33,646 nucleotides of DNA from an uncultured Pelagibacteraceae bacterium (GCA_902510025.1 CABWZX010000006.1:1-33646), one strand, 5' to 3'. Positions 1-8,203 are shown, numbered from the stretch's first letter. Translations and numbers: made by a program. The notes: generated by a model not told the origin, from the sequence alone.

Positions 1-71
1 ATTTTTTCCTTGTTACGCTCAATTGCATCTTCAATTTTTTCATAATAAATCTTATTATCTTTACTACTCAT
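1..71 (-). CDS. Hypothetical protein, N-terminal fragment cut by the left window edge
   Basis: An ATG at 71..69 on the minus strand opens a frame that runs off the left edge without a stop. The 23 visible residues are strongly charged (start MSSKDNKIYYEK, then IEDAIERNKEK), consistent with an amphipathic helix; no domain can be named from so little. The start lies only 3 bases past the stop of the cupin gene at 75, in the same direction, so it is probably the next gene of the Rieske/glyoxalase/cupin operon. No function is assigned. Confidence 0.55.
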   Translation of the reverse strand, partial: MSSKDNKIYYEKIEDAIERNKEK

Positions 72-74
72 TTT

Positions 75-485
75 TTATTCACTTTCTTCAGATTGCGGCA
101 TGTCTTCTGGATCAATACCAGGAACAAAAGTTATTCCAGCCTGTTGTTTCCAATCATGTGGGTAAGCTGCATAAAATATAATACACACTTCGTCACATTC
201 ATATGCAATGTGATTATCTTTAGGAATATAAAGAACATCTCCCGGGTTACAAATGTATGACTCTCCATCACATGTAAGTCGGAATGTACCTTTCATACAA
301 TAAATTATTTCATCACAAGTTAGATCCCATGGGACTGATACTTTATTAAGAAAATTTAATCCTCCACACATTGTGTCACTAACCTTGCTTGTCACAAATG
401 GTTTAATATAGGATTTACCTGGTTCTAAAGTATGTAAACGGTGTTCAATTTCTGAAAATTTGTATAACTGTGGTTTATTTGACAT
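75..485 (-). CDS. Small cupin-domain protein
   Basis: This 136-residue protein has a single cupin fold. Residues about 45-110 carry the beta-barrel pattern, with EIIYCMKGTFRLTCDGE as the first strand group and GDVLYIPKDNHIAYEC as the second (GD-x-x-x-IP-x-x-x-x-H). The acidic C-terminus EDMPQSEESE is probably disordered. It resembles EutQ-like cupins and small sensor or isomerase cupins; the usual H-x-H pair of the first motif is not clear, so catalysis is uncertain. It lies 2 bases after the glyoxalase gene and is probably co-transcribed with the Rieske oxygenase, which suggests it handles or senses the same substrate. The specific role is unknown. Confidence 0.75.
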   Translation of the reverse strand: MSNKPQLYKFSEIEHRLHTLEPGKSYIKPFVTSKVSDTMCGGLNFLNKVSVPWDLTCDEIIYCMKGTFRLTCDGESYICNPGDVLYIPKDNHIAYECDEVCIIFYAAYPHDWKQQAGITFVPGIDPEDMPQSEESE

Positions 486-487
486 TA

Positions 488-913
488 TTATTTTTCCTTT
501 GCTATTGTTTCATTTAACTCCACCTTATAACCATCTGGATCTTCGCAAAAAGCTATAACGCGAGTACCATGTTTCATTGGCCCAGGTGGGCGAGTTATTT
601 TAATTCCATTGGCAGCCAAGTCTTCACAAGCCTTATAAACATTTGGTGTCTCAATGCATATATGACCCCATCCATCTCCTTTGTTATAATTATCTTTTTG
701 ATCCCAATTATAAGTTAGTTCTAATGTAGGAAATTCTGCTTCTGGTCCATAGCCAATAAACGTATTTGTAAATCGACCATCAGGATAGTCTGTTCTACGA
801 AGGACTTGCATTCCTAGTATTTCACAATAAAACTTTAGTGATGACTCAAGATCAAGCACTCTTAGCATAGTGTGGGCTAGTCTAAATTGAGTATTGGTGT
901 TTGATTCAGGCAT
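488..913 (-). CDS. gloA: Lactoylglutathione lyase-like (glyoxalase I, VOC superfamily)
   Basis: Glyoxalase I isomerises the hemithioacetal of methylglyoxal and glutathione to S-lactoylglutathione. The 141-residue protein has the two beta-alpha-beta-beta-beta modules of the family. The expected metal ligands are visible as H14 (AHTMLRV), E65 (LELTYNW), H84 (GWGHICIE) and E132 (YKVELNE). Their spacing of 51, 19 and 48 residues nearly matches the E. coli enzyme, and the substrate-binding arginine R18 is present. Metal ligands are shared by other VOC enzymes, so the position in a Rieske oxygenase operon leaves open a dioxygenase or other lyase role. The start overlaps the end of the Rieske gene by 8 bases, indicating translational coupling. 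Confidence 0.85.
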   Translation of the reverse strand: MPESNTNTQFRLAHTMLRVLDLESSLKFYCEILGMQVLRRTDYPDGRFTNTFIGYGPEAEFPTLELTYNWDQKDNYNKGDGWGHICIETPNVYKACEDLAANGIKITRPPGPMKHGTRVIAFCEDPDGYKVELNETIAKEK

Positions 914-2021
914 TAACTCTATCTTTTCTTTTTTTTGCAGATTTACTTACAGATTTAATCACATGAATATGGAATGCACGAACACTTTTTTCCCAGTACG
1001 GAGACAATACACCTCCTTTAGCTGATACTGGTGAAGCACGCCCTAATTGAAGTCTTTCGCAGATATCATGGTCTTCCTTGTGAACATCCCACCATAATTT
1101 TTTTAAACCATTGGCTTCTTTTGCTGTCATCTTATATCCATTGGTTGCATAAATTATTCTTTTTTGAATAGTATGACCAGAATCTACTGGAAGATTTAGG
1201 TGAACACCTATCTGGTTGGGGTAATATGTTCCTATAATAAAGTTGGGAAATAATGATAAATAACGAGAGCTTACAGCTAAATTTCCACTTGATGCATTTT
1301 CTTCATTTAAATCTACTCCACTACCAAAACAGTTTCCATCAACTATAGTATAGTGATCTTTTAGTGGTTGACTTGTGGTTGTTGGATGTACAAATTGAAC
1401 ATGGTAAGGTTCTATATAATTTTCGACCAAAAATTTCCAGTTGGTTGCTATTTCTCCAAAATCAAGAGTTGCAACAGGCTTAATTTTGTCTAAGTCCACA
1501 TCACTAAGCTGATTAGAAATTTTCTTTACATATTTTTCAAAAGGTGGGGCTTTTTTATCAAGATTTACAAAAATCCAATCATGCCATATTTTAATTCTAA
1601 CAGGTTCAAGTCCATATTGCTTTGGTTCAAATCCATTTGGTTTATGATTATCTGTTCCTCCAAAATGAGGAGATGCGATTAATTTTCCATTAAGATCATA
1701 GGTCCATGAATGATAAGGACAACGAATTAACTTGCCTGTATTTTTTGGTTCATGAACTAACTTCAAGCATCTATGTCTACATACATTATGAAATGCAGCA
1801 ATTTCACCTTTGAAATTCTTCACCAAGATTAATGGTTTTCCCGCTAATACAATAGGTAATATATCTCCTGGCTTAACTAACTCATGTACAAAACCAACAA
1901 AGACCCAATTTTCTGAAAATACAGTATCAGATTCTAAAGCTAAAAAATTTTCATCTGTATAAGCTGCTGATGGTAATCCATTAGTAACATTTCTTTCTTT
2001 CAGTAAAGATGATAATTTCAT
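906..2021 (-). CDS. Rieske non-haem iron oxygenase, alpha-subunit family
   Basis: This is a member of the aromatic ring-hydroxylating dioxygenase alpha-subunit family, which also includes demethylases and quaternary amine oxygenases. The Rieske [2Fe-2S] site is C81-R-H83 and C101-P-Y-H104. The mononuclear iron site is in NYIEPYHVQFVHP, with E204, H207 and H212, and a probable third ligand D317 in KEDHDICERLQLG. The last 15 residues are rich in lysine and arginine. At 371 residues it is slightly short for the family. The overall look, with the EDHDICER segment, is closer to GbcA/CntA-type or uncharacterised marine oxygenases than to benzene or naphthalene dioxygenases, but the substrate cannot be read from sequence. 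No ferredoxin or reductase gene is adjacent. It heads an operon with gloA-like and cupin genes. Confidence 0.88.
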   Translation of the reverse strand: MKLSSLLKERNVTNGLPSAAYTDENFLALESDTVFSENWVFVGFVHELVKPGDILPIVLAGKPLILVKNFKGEIAAFHNVCRHRCLKLVHEPKNTGKLIRCPYHSWTYDLNGKLIASPHFGGTDNHKPNGFEPKQYGLEPVRIKIWHDWIFVNLDKKAPPFEKYVKKISNQLSDVDLDKIKPVATLDFGEIATNWKFLVENYIEPYHVQFVHPTTTSQPLKDHYTIVDGNCFGSGVDLNEENASSGNLAVSSRYLSLFPNFIIGTYYPNQIGVHLNLPVDSGHTIQKRIIYATNGYKMTAKEANGLKKLWWDVHKEDHDICERLQLGRASPVSAKGGVLSPYWEKSVRAFHIHVIKSVSKSAKKRKDRVNA

Positions 2022-2087
2022 TTCAATATTTCCGTCTCTTCATTAAACGGATTATCCTATCATTCAATTTAAAGAATCATAGAATAC

Positions 2088-2114
2088 TTTTGCACCTTAA
2101 TTTCAATTGCAAAA
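2088..2114. promoter_or_regulatory. Inverted repeat, candidate operator upstream of the Rieske operon
   Basis: A perfect 7-base inverted repeat TTTTGCA-N13-TGCAAAA (arms 2088-2094 and 2108-2114) lies about 70 bases upstream of the Rieske start. Arm centres are 20 bases apart, about two helical turns, as expected for a dimeric regulator. No regulator gene is adjacent, and the assignment is by pattern only. Confidence 0.3.
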
Positions 2115-2144
2115 TCAGGAAAAGTGCTAGAATTTTAAAAAAAT

Positions 2145-2195
2145 AAAACGGACCCAACGGAGGAAAATAAGGGGATCTTAATCTGGGCCCGTTTT
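2145..2195 (-). terminator. Rho-independent terminator after amtB
   Basis: Arms at 2145-2156 and 2184-2195 form a 12-base stem. On the minus-strand transcript the one mismatch becomes a G-U wobble (AAAACGGGCCCA with UGGGUCCGUUUU), while on the plus strand it would be an A-C mismatch. A U-rich run follows on the minus strand. The hairpin begins 18 bases after the amtB stop. The 27-base loop is longer than usual. Confidence 0.7.
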
Positions 2196-2212
2196 AAATG
2201 AGAACTATATAT

Positions 2213-3493
2213 TTAGTCTCTTATGGAGTAAGCAATTACTCCAACTTCTGCTTTGTCTGTTCCTAGTTGTTCAGCTTCTTCGCTGATTCTAAGACCAATA
2301 GTTTTCTTTATGATCATAAAAACTAAAAAAGAAACTACGAAAACAAAGGTGATTACAGAAAGAACTCCAATAAGTTGCATCAAGTAAGATGCATCAGGAT
2401 TCGAAAATGGAACAATTAATGTTCCCCAAATACCTGCAAACATATGAACTGGAATTGCTCCAACAACATCATCAAGCTTTAATCGATTCAATAGATTTGT
2501 ACCTAAATACATAATTAATCCACCTACAGCACCAATTAAAATTGCAGCCATTGGACTTGGCATTAAAGGTTCAGCTGTAATAGAAACAAGTCCAGCAAGT
2601 GCACCATTCAACATCATGATAATATCAGTTTTTCCACCAACCAATCGAGTAATAATGGCTCCTGCAGCACATCCACCACAGCCCGCAAGATGAGTATTTA
2701 CAAAAATCTTTCCCATAGCAGTTGAATCTTCAAATGACCCCAGTGCTAATTGAGATCCGCCGTTAAATCCATACCAGCCCATCCATAATATAAATGTACC
2801 AAGAGTAACTAGTGGAATTGAAGATGCTGCAAAAGGTTGCATGTTTGCTGGACTACCATCATCTGTAAATCTTCCAAGACGTGGTCCCAGTAAAATAACT
2901 CCTGCTAAAGCAGCAGCGCCACCACAAGCATGAACTATGGTTGATCCAGCAAAATCTGAGAAGCCTAAAGTAGCAAGCCATCCACCACCCCATTGCCAAC
3001 CCATTTGTATAGGATAAATAATACCTCCAAGAATTGCTGCAAAGATAAAGAACGGCCAAATTTTTATTCTTTCAGCTACAGCACCAGAAACAATTGAAGC
3101 TGTTGCGCAAACAAAGAGTGCCTGAAAAAACCAGTCTGAAGAATCTGAATATCCTGTTTCTAATGAAGAAGAATCAGACCATGTTGAAAAAGATCCAATA
3201 TATCCTCCTTCAGGAATACCATATCCAAGATTATACCCAACGACATAGAACATAATTGAAACTATTGCAAACTTGCCAATATTTTTTGCAGCAATTGTTG
3301 AAACGCTCCTTGTTGTCACAAGTCCTGATTCTAACATGCAAAATCCAGCAGCCATCCACATGACTAAGAAGCCACAAACTAAGAATGAAAAAGTATTTAA
3401 TATATATTCAACCTCAGCATCTACTCCAGCATACGCAGAAGATGCAAAAATTGATAAAAAAATGAATGTAAAAAACAATATTTTTTTAAGCAT
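2213..3493 (-). CDS. amtB: Ammonium transporter, Amt family
   Basis: This is an inner-membrane ammonium channel with 11 membrane segments after a cleavable signal peptide (residues 1-22, ending SSAYA before GVDAE). From the start used here, conserved features are D180 in FSDFAGSTIVH, pore histidine H188, and the second pore histidine H350 in DDVVGAIPVHMFAGIWG. The C-terminal tail from about residue 400 carries the usual cytosolic segment for PII contact (GLRISEEAEQLG). The ATG at 3493 is chosen because AAGGGAGG lies 4 bases before it and the signal peptide starts there; an upstream in-frame ATG at 3544 has no such site. It is a single-gene unit with its own terminator and no glnK neighbour. 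The 426-residue length is normal. Confidence 0.95.
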   Translation of the reverse strand: MLKKILFFTFIFLSIFASSAYAGVDAEVEYILNTFSFLVCGFLVMWMAAGFCMLESGLVTTRSVSTIAAKNIGKFAIVSIMFYVVGYNLGYGIPEGGYIGSFSTWSDSSSLETGYSDSSDWFFQALFVCATASIVSGAVAERIKIWPFFIFAAILGGIIYPIQMGWQWGGGWLATLGFSDFAGSTIVHACGGAAALAGVILLGPRLGRFTDDGSPANMQPFAASSIPLVTLGTFILWMGWYGFNGGSQLALGSFEDSTAMGKIFVNTHLAGCGGCAAGAIITRLVGGKTDIIMMLNGALAGLVSITAEPLMPSPMAAILIGAVGGLIMYLGTNLLNRLKLDDVVGAIPVHMFAGIWGTLIVPFSNPDASYLMQLIGVLSVITFVFVVSFLVFMIIKKTIGLRISEEAEQLGTDKAEVGVIAYSIRD

Positions 3494-3497
3494 ATTT

Positions 3498-3505
3498 CCT
3501 CCCTT
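3498..3505 (-). promoter_or_regulatory. Strong Shine-Dalgarno site of amtB
   Basis: Minus-strand AAGGGAGG is followed by AAAT and the ATG at 3493. It is among the strongest ribosome binding sites in this window, where most starts have little or none, and it decides the amtB start. Confidence 0.8.
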
Positions 3506-3586
3506 ATAAATTTTGTTGATACATAATGAATAAACCGAGATCACAGTTTCTCAAATAGGTATTAATGCCAGAATGACACGCAAATA

Positions 3587-3640
3587 AAATGGCTCAAAAC
3601 AAGAGTATTATAAATAGATTAAATGGCTGGTAAGAGTATT
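3587..3640 (-). promoter_or_regulatory. Candidate amtB promoter with duplicated flanking motifs
   Basis: On the minus strand a perfect TATAAT lies at 3612-3607, with a weak -35-like TTACCA at 3633-3628. The region holds two copies of a composite repeat. On the plus strand, AAATGGCT is followed by AAGAGTATT at 3587-3594/3601-3609 and again at 3621-3628/3632-3640, about 31-34 bases apart (three helical turns). These may be regulator sites around an amtB promoter. Nothing like a sigma-54 GG/GC element was found. Assignment is by pattern only. Confidence 0.3.
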
Positions 3641-3641
3641 C

Positions 3642-6023
3642 TTAAAGGTAATCTACATAAATAGGAGATGACCATGCTCTGTGTTCACCTTCTTCAGAAC
3701 ATGATTCTACATCACGAGGATGCTTCCAATCTTGAGAACATAGCTTAAATTCAACGCATTCTCCGTTCTCCTCACGTTTACATACACCGCCCTTTACATT
3801 GATTGTAGGTGAAGGCTCTTCAATAGCGCGAACATAATAGCTCACATCTTGTTTAGCAGCTAAGAATTCATTGTCTTGGAAAGTAAAGCTGCATCCAACT
3901 TCAGAGGTGTCACAGTCATGAACTTTCCACGAATCTTGAATACGATCATCCACAGGCTGGTCTTCATATTCCTGCGGCATCACTCTAATAACTTCTATTC
4001 TTGTTATTTTCTTACGTTCATCTGATGGATTATAACACTCATCATAACATAGCTCTTCTACTCTCTCTTCTCCAAGAGCAGTAAAGGCATCCTCTGGGCA
4101 TCCAGGCTTTTGCTTAAACGATCCCATAGCTTTAACTTCGAATCTAGGTACATCATGCATTTCAACAACAGAACCCATTGGTAAATTTAATTCACTGTTA
4201 ACAAGATTAAACCACAACAAAATCCTTGGACCGCTTGTGGCATATGTTTCACGTCTCTTCATTGCCTCCCAAATTTCTTGTTTGGAACGGCCTTCTGAAT
4301 GAACAGCTGCAAGACCGCCTGTAGTAAAGAACCCTCTCTGTCTCTCAAATTCTATAGTATTAAATCCAAGTCTGACATCAGCAGGATCATAAAGAACAGG
4401 CTCAGCATCAGAAACATAATCATCTCTAACATCATAATTATCTTCACCTAATACATAATTTTTTGAGTGAAGTATTTTGTCATAAAATTTATTAGGTGGT
4501 CCAACACCATCAAGATTAGAACCAAAAATTTCTTTATAGCCACTACCCGGTGCAGCTTGATGGTTATCGCTTGATCCTATAAAGCCATAGCGGAAGCGAT
4601 GTTTTGATCCATCTTCATTAAATTTTGTTAAAGCTAAGCCATATTGAGCACTGCCTGTCGGAACATGATTCAGTGGAGGACTATAACAATCGGTGCATTG
4701 TCCAGAGGTTCCTTTTTCTGCTTCAGAATAGTTTGGAACAACTTTAAATCCATCACGCTGTCGATTAGCTGAAGCAGTTCTAGTTACTTCTTCCCTCATT
4801 TTGCACTCAGATTCATCAATTCCTTCGTCAATGCACCTTTTATAAATCACTTCACCAGCTCTCCAACAAGGTGCTACAAAATTTTCACTTGGTTCAGGAC
4901 ATGTCTGAGTTCCAAGATCATAAACTTTCTTCTGACCATCTTCTTCAATTTCAAGAGTACCTTTTTCAAGATCTGCGTTTCCATTTCTATAAGTCCAAAA
5001 ATTCAGTGGCAAATCACCTCCTTGGCGAACAACATCAACTCCTCTGTAAGACCTATATTCTTCAGAATTTCCATGACCTGAATAAATTTCCAAAAGTTCG
5101 AACTGTTTAGGATACTGCTTAGAAAGTTCTAGTCCTTTATCCAAAGAGTATGCCATCGGAGTATAAAATCCCCATGATTGTCCATGAGGAATAATCATGT
5201 AATCACTTTCATATTCCTCAACTTTATTTACTAATTCTAATGGATTGAATGTTTCTTCGTGACAATCTAGTGGTAAATCTTTTGAAGGAATCCCTTTTTC
5301 ACAAATTGGAAGTTCTGCGCTTTCTGCAACATATTTTCCATAATCATTGTATCTTTTAAAATTCTTTATATCGACAAAAGGATAGGTAACATTAGGCCAA
5401 ACTGGATTAAGAAATAGTGCTTGTCTGGTAACTGATGCAGACGCAATTGCTCTTTCAGGCAATAGTTCGTCATCTTCTTCTGCAAGTATTACATTATGAT
5501 GTCCCCAGTGAATATTTCGGTTAATACCAACTTGAGTCCACTCCCAACCAATAAATGCAACACAGTCAGGATTTGATTTGTCAGTATTTAAACTGTTACA
5601 TTTTCTAATAGTTTCTTTTGTTTCTTGCCATCTCTTTGGAGTAGATGCCTCAGCGTGGTCAGTAATTGCCCAAAAATCTAAAGCTGAACAATGACGTGCA
5701 AAATCACAAGCATCGGCAACAGGGTGTAAACCTGTTCCTCCTACAATTGGCAAACTCCACTGATGAGCATCTGCAGAATAAGTACTGTGCACGTGAAGAT
5801 CCCCGAAAAGTATTTGTTTAGTTTTCGGTGCCTCTAGTTGCTCCATAGCTAATTGCTGACGGTTAATCTTATCTTCAATAAAATCAGTTGAATTGATCGA
5901 TCCGGTAATTTCACCTGGCCCAACACTTTCACTGAAAAGATCTAACTGAAGTACAACTACAGATGAAATAATGAAGAGTATGGATAAAATTAAGAAATAT
6001 CTTATAAACTTGATAATGCTCAT
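3642..6023 (-). CDS. DUF3604 domain protein, membrane-anchored PHP-like metalloprotein
   Basis: The 793-residue protein has one N-terminal membrane segment (about residues 8-27) without a clear cleavage site, so it is probably anchored in the inner membrane and faces the periplasm. The DUF3604 region starts with a PHP-type metal motif, H77-V-H79 in GDLHVHSTYSADAH. It continues with D122-H123 (TDHAE), W160-E161-W162, H172/H175/H176, H280 (IIPHGQSWGF), H317 (YSGHGN) and D486-N-H488 (GSSDNH). These fit a di- or trinuclear metal site as in PHP-fold phosphoesterases. The mature part has about 21 cysteines, suggesting several disulfides. The substrate of the family is unknown to me. It is divergent from the PpiC-like/HupE-like pair, 34 bases away. 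Confidence 0.85.
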   Translation of the reverse strand: MSIIKFIRYFLILSILFIISSVVVLQLDLFSESVGPGEITGSINSTDFIEDKINRQQLAMEQLEAPKTKQILFGDLHVHSTYSADAHQWSLPIVGGTGLHPVADACDFARHCSALDFWAITDHAEASTPKRWQETKETIRKCNSLNTDKSNPDCVAFIGWEWTQVGINRNIHWGHHNVILAEEDDELLPERAIASASVTRQALFLNPVWPNVTYPFVDIKNFKRYNDYGKYVAESAELPICEKGIPSKDLPLDCHEETFNPLELVNKVEEYESDYMIIPHGQSWGFYTPMAYSLDKGLELSKQYPKQFELLEIYSGHGNSEEYRSYRGVDVVRQGGDLPLNFWTYRNGNADLEKGTLEIEEDGQKKVYDLGTQTCPEPSENFVAPCWRAGEVIYKRCIDEGIDESECKMREEVTRTASANRQRDGFKVVPNYSEAEKGTSGQCTDCYSPPLNHVPTGSAQYGLALTKFNEDGSKHRFRYGFIGSSDNHQAAPGSGYKEIFGSNLDGVGPPNKFYDKILHSKNYVLGEDNYDVRDDYVSDAEPVLYDPADVRLGFNTIEFERQRGFFTTGGLAAVHSEGRSKQEIWEAMKRRETYATSGPRILLWFNLVNSELNLPMGSVVEMHDVPRFEVKAMGSFKQKPGCPEDAFTALGEERVEELCYDECYNPSDERKKITRIEVIRVMPQEYEDQPVDDRIQDSWKVHDCDTSEVGCSFTFQDNEFLAAKQDVSYYVRAIEEPSPTINVKGGVCKREENGECVEFKLCSQDWKHPRDVESCSEEGEHRAWSSPIYVDYL

Positions 6024-6057
6024 AGCTGAAAAATTTTTAATACCGTAACTGATAAAA

Positions 6058-6978
6058 ATGATAAAGTTAAGGCAAATTATTATGAAAAATTACAATATTC
6101 TATTTGGATTTTCAATATTTCTCGGGCTTTGCTTAATTGCTTATGAACTATTTTATCTAAAAGATAGTCAAAATATTTTTTTTGAAAGAAAAGCTGTAGC
6201 AATAGTAAACGACGTGGACATTACTGAAGATCAATTCTTAAAATATGCAATAAATTTAGGGGCTGATATAGAAGAGGAGGAGGACAGAGAAATACTTGAA
6301 TTAATACTTGAAAGAATGATTGAAGAAGAGCTTTTGGTTCAAAGAGGTCTTGAATTAGATTTGCATACTAAAGATGTACAAGTGAGAAAAGAACTTATCC
6401 AGCAGGTTATTAATTTTATTATTAAAATAGAAAATGCTGAACCAACAAATGATCAATTAGAGGATTATTTTCTGAAAAATATTAAGAAATATGAATCTAA
6501 TAAAAAAATTCAAATTAACACAATTTTTATAAAATCGTTAGATCCTGAATCGCAGTTCCTTGGAACTGAGTATGATTATAAAACATTAGAAAATAAATTT
6601 GATCAAATTTATAATGACATTGAAAGTAAAAGTTTTACAGAAGCTAAAAATAATTACAATCAGGAAACTTTCTTTGAAATTCCAAGAGATTTAATCAACA
6701 TAAAAGATTGTAAACAATATCTAGGGCCTACTATTTGCAAAACTCTATCTTCCTTTAAAAAAAATCAAATTTCAAATCCTCTTTTTTATCAAGATGGATT
6801 TTACATTATAAAACTTGAAGACAATATAAAACCTAAGGTAGATTCATCATTTTTTGAGAATATGAAAGACAAAGTACTTTTTGATTATAATAATGAAAGA
6901 GATGACAATAGGTTAAAAGATTATATTCAATACTTAAAAGATAACGCTGAAATTAAGCGGTATTCTCTAAATGACTAG
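6058..6978 (+). CDS. PpiC/SurA-like peptidyl-prolyl isomerase or chaperone, membrane-anchored
   Basis: This 306-residue protein has an N-terminal membrane anchor (about residues 12-32), then a SurA/PpiD-like helical domain (about 45-130: AIVNDVDITEDQFLKYA, then LELILERMIEEELLVQRG). A divergent parvulin-like domain follows (about 135-260, ending GFYIIKLEDN) with a helical C-terminus. It probably acts in the periplasm as a folding factor; parvulin catalytic residues cannot be confirmed by eye. An in-frame ATG at 6082 with AAGG 9 bases before it is an equally good start. The stop overlaps the HupE-like gene by 8 bases, so the two are translationally coupled. A dedicated folding helper for that permease or for the divergent DUF3604 protein is inference. 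Confidence 0.75.
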   Translation: MIKLRQIIMKNYNILFGFSIFLGLCLIAYELFYLKDSQNIFFERKAVAIVNDVDITEDQFLKYAINLGADIEEEEDREILELILERMIEEELLVQRGLELDLHTKDVQVRKELIQQVINFIIKIENAEPTNDQLEDYFLKNIKKYESNKKIQINTIFIKSLDPESQFLGTEYDYKTLENKFDQIYNDIESKSFTEAKNNYNQETFFEIPRDLINIKDCKQYLGPTICKTLSSFKKNQISNPLFYQDGFYIIKLEDNIKPKVDSSFFENMKDKVLFDYNNERDDNRLKDYIQYLKDNAEIKRYSLND

Positions 6979-8200
6979 AGCAATAAAATTTATTTTGCTT
7001 TTTAGTTTTTTGTTTTGTTTCTCTGCAAGTGCTCACTATTACAGCGAGTCATTCTCTACTTGGAAAATTAACAATAACGAAATCAGCGGTAATTTTAGTG
7101 TTTTGGAAGTTGAATCGACAAGAATATTAAATATAGAAAAATATAGAGACCTTGCCGTTAAAGAGAACTTATCTGAAGCAATGGTTTTTAAAAAATATCT
7201 GGAAGATCATGTTTTTGTTCTATCTAAAAATAAAATTTGCCCATTAAAAACACCTTTTGAATTTAACTTGCAAAAAGAAGCCTTTGTAAACATTTTGATG
7301 AGTTTTCAGTGCTCTTCAAATGAAGATATTAAGATCGTTAACAATGCATTTTTTAATCTGATTCAAAGCCACGTTCATATAGGAAGAGTTTATGATGGCA
7401 AAGAAATATTAATCGAGAAAGCTTTATTCTTTAATGATCAGACCTTAGAAATTAATCCTGAACAAAAAGAATTAGAATTTAATTTCTTTAAAAATTTTTA
7501 TAGTTTTCTGAAATCAGGAATAAATCATATTTTAAATGGATTTGATCATCTTATTTTTATTGTTGGTCTATTAATTCTAATAAGTGGAATAAGAAATTTA
7601 CTAGTTGTAATTACTGGATTCACAATAGGTCACAGTATTACGCTAAGCTTAGCTGCTTTAGAAATAATGTCTCCAAATGGAATCTTAGTAGAATCAATTA
7701 TTGGATTTACAATTATGTTTATTGGAGCAGAGTATTTAATTAAAAAAACTAATAGATATCTTGTAACTAATTCTTTTCTTACAATTTTGATAACTTTTTT
7801 ATTGGTGCTCAATATATCTACTAAAAATAATTTTTCATCAATACTGTTAATTGGTCTACTTATATTTTCTCTGGGATATTTCTTTCTTCATAGATCAATT
7901 AACAATAAGAATAATCTTCTTATTATGATAACCGTCTTATTTGGAATGATTCATGGCTTAGGATTTGGGAGTTATTTAGTTTCCACTGGCATTAATTCTA
8001 GTAATATTATTACAGCACTTTTGGGATTCAATTTAGGTGTAGAAATTGGTCAAATTATTTTTGTATTAGCTATTCTTTCAGTGATATGGATATTGATGCA
8101 ATTCAAATTAAATAAAATTATAGATCTCATTAAGAATGGTTCATTTGTGCTTGTAACTTCAATGGGATTTTTTTGGTTTATCCAAAGACTTGTTTTCTAA
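6971..8200 (+). CDS. HupE/UreJ family membrane protein, putative metal permease
   Basis: The 409-residue protein has a signal peptide (residues 1-21, ending SASA before HYY), an extracytoplasmic N-terminal domain (about 22-175), and about seven to eight membrane segments. The membrane part carries the HupE/UreJ-type signatures NH186-ILNGFD192-H193, GFTIGH221-S, MIH328-GLGFG and GFN354-LGVE358-IG. HupE/UreJ proteins are linked to nickel or cobalt uptake; the residues listed are plausible metal-path ligands. No hydrogenase or urease gene is in the window, so the metal would serve another enzyme, with the DUF3604 protein an obvious candidate by position. The gene ends 3 bases before a convergent gene, with no visible terminator. 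Confidence 0.85.
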   Translation: MTRAIKFILLFSFLFCFSASAHYYSESFSTWKINNNEISGNFSVLEVESTRILNIEKYRDLAVKENLSEAMVFKKYLEDHVFVLSKNKICPLKTPFEFNLQKEAFVNILMSFQCSSNEDIKIVNNAFFNLIQSHVHIGRVYDGKEILIEKALFFNDQTLEINPEQKELEFNFFKNFYSFLKSGINHILNGFDHLIFIVGLLILISGIRNLLVVITGFTIGHSITLSLAALEIMSPNGILVESIIGFTIMFIGAEYLIKKTNRYLVTNSFLTILITFLLVLNISTKNNFSSILLIGLLIFSLGYFFLHRSINNKNNLLIMITVLFGMIHGLGFGSYLVSTGINSSNIITALLGFNLGVEIGQIIFVLAILSVIWILMQFKLNKIIDLIKNGSFVLVTSMGFFWFIQRLVF

Positions 8201-8203
8201 TAT

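Noticed and set aside
1600-1645. tRNA T-loop-like GGTTCAAGTCC and GGTTCAAATCC
   Set aside because: Both lie in the Rieske coding frame and no acceptor or anticodon stems can be drawn around them.
3494-3544. Upstream in-frame ATG (3544) as the start of amtB
   Set aside because: It would add 17 residues before a good signal peptide, while the ATG at 3493 has an excellent Shine-Dalgarno site.
3494-3641. Sigma-54 promoter for amtB
   Set aside because: A TGGCA fragment occurs, but no GC element at the required spacing follows it.
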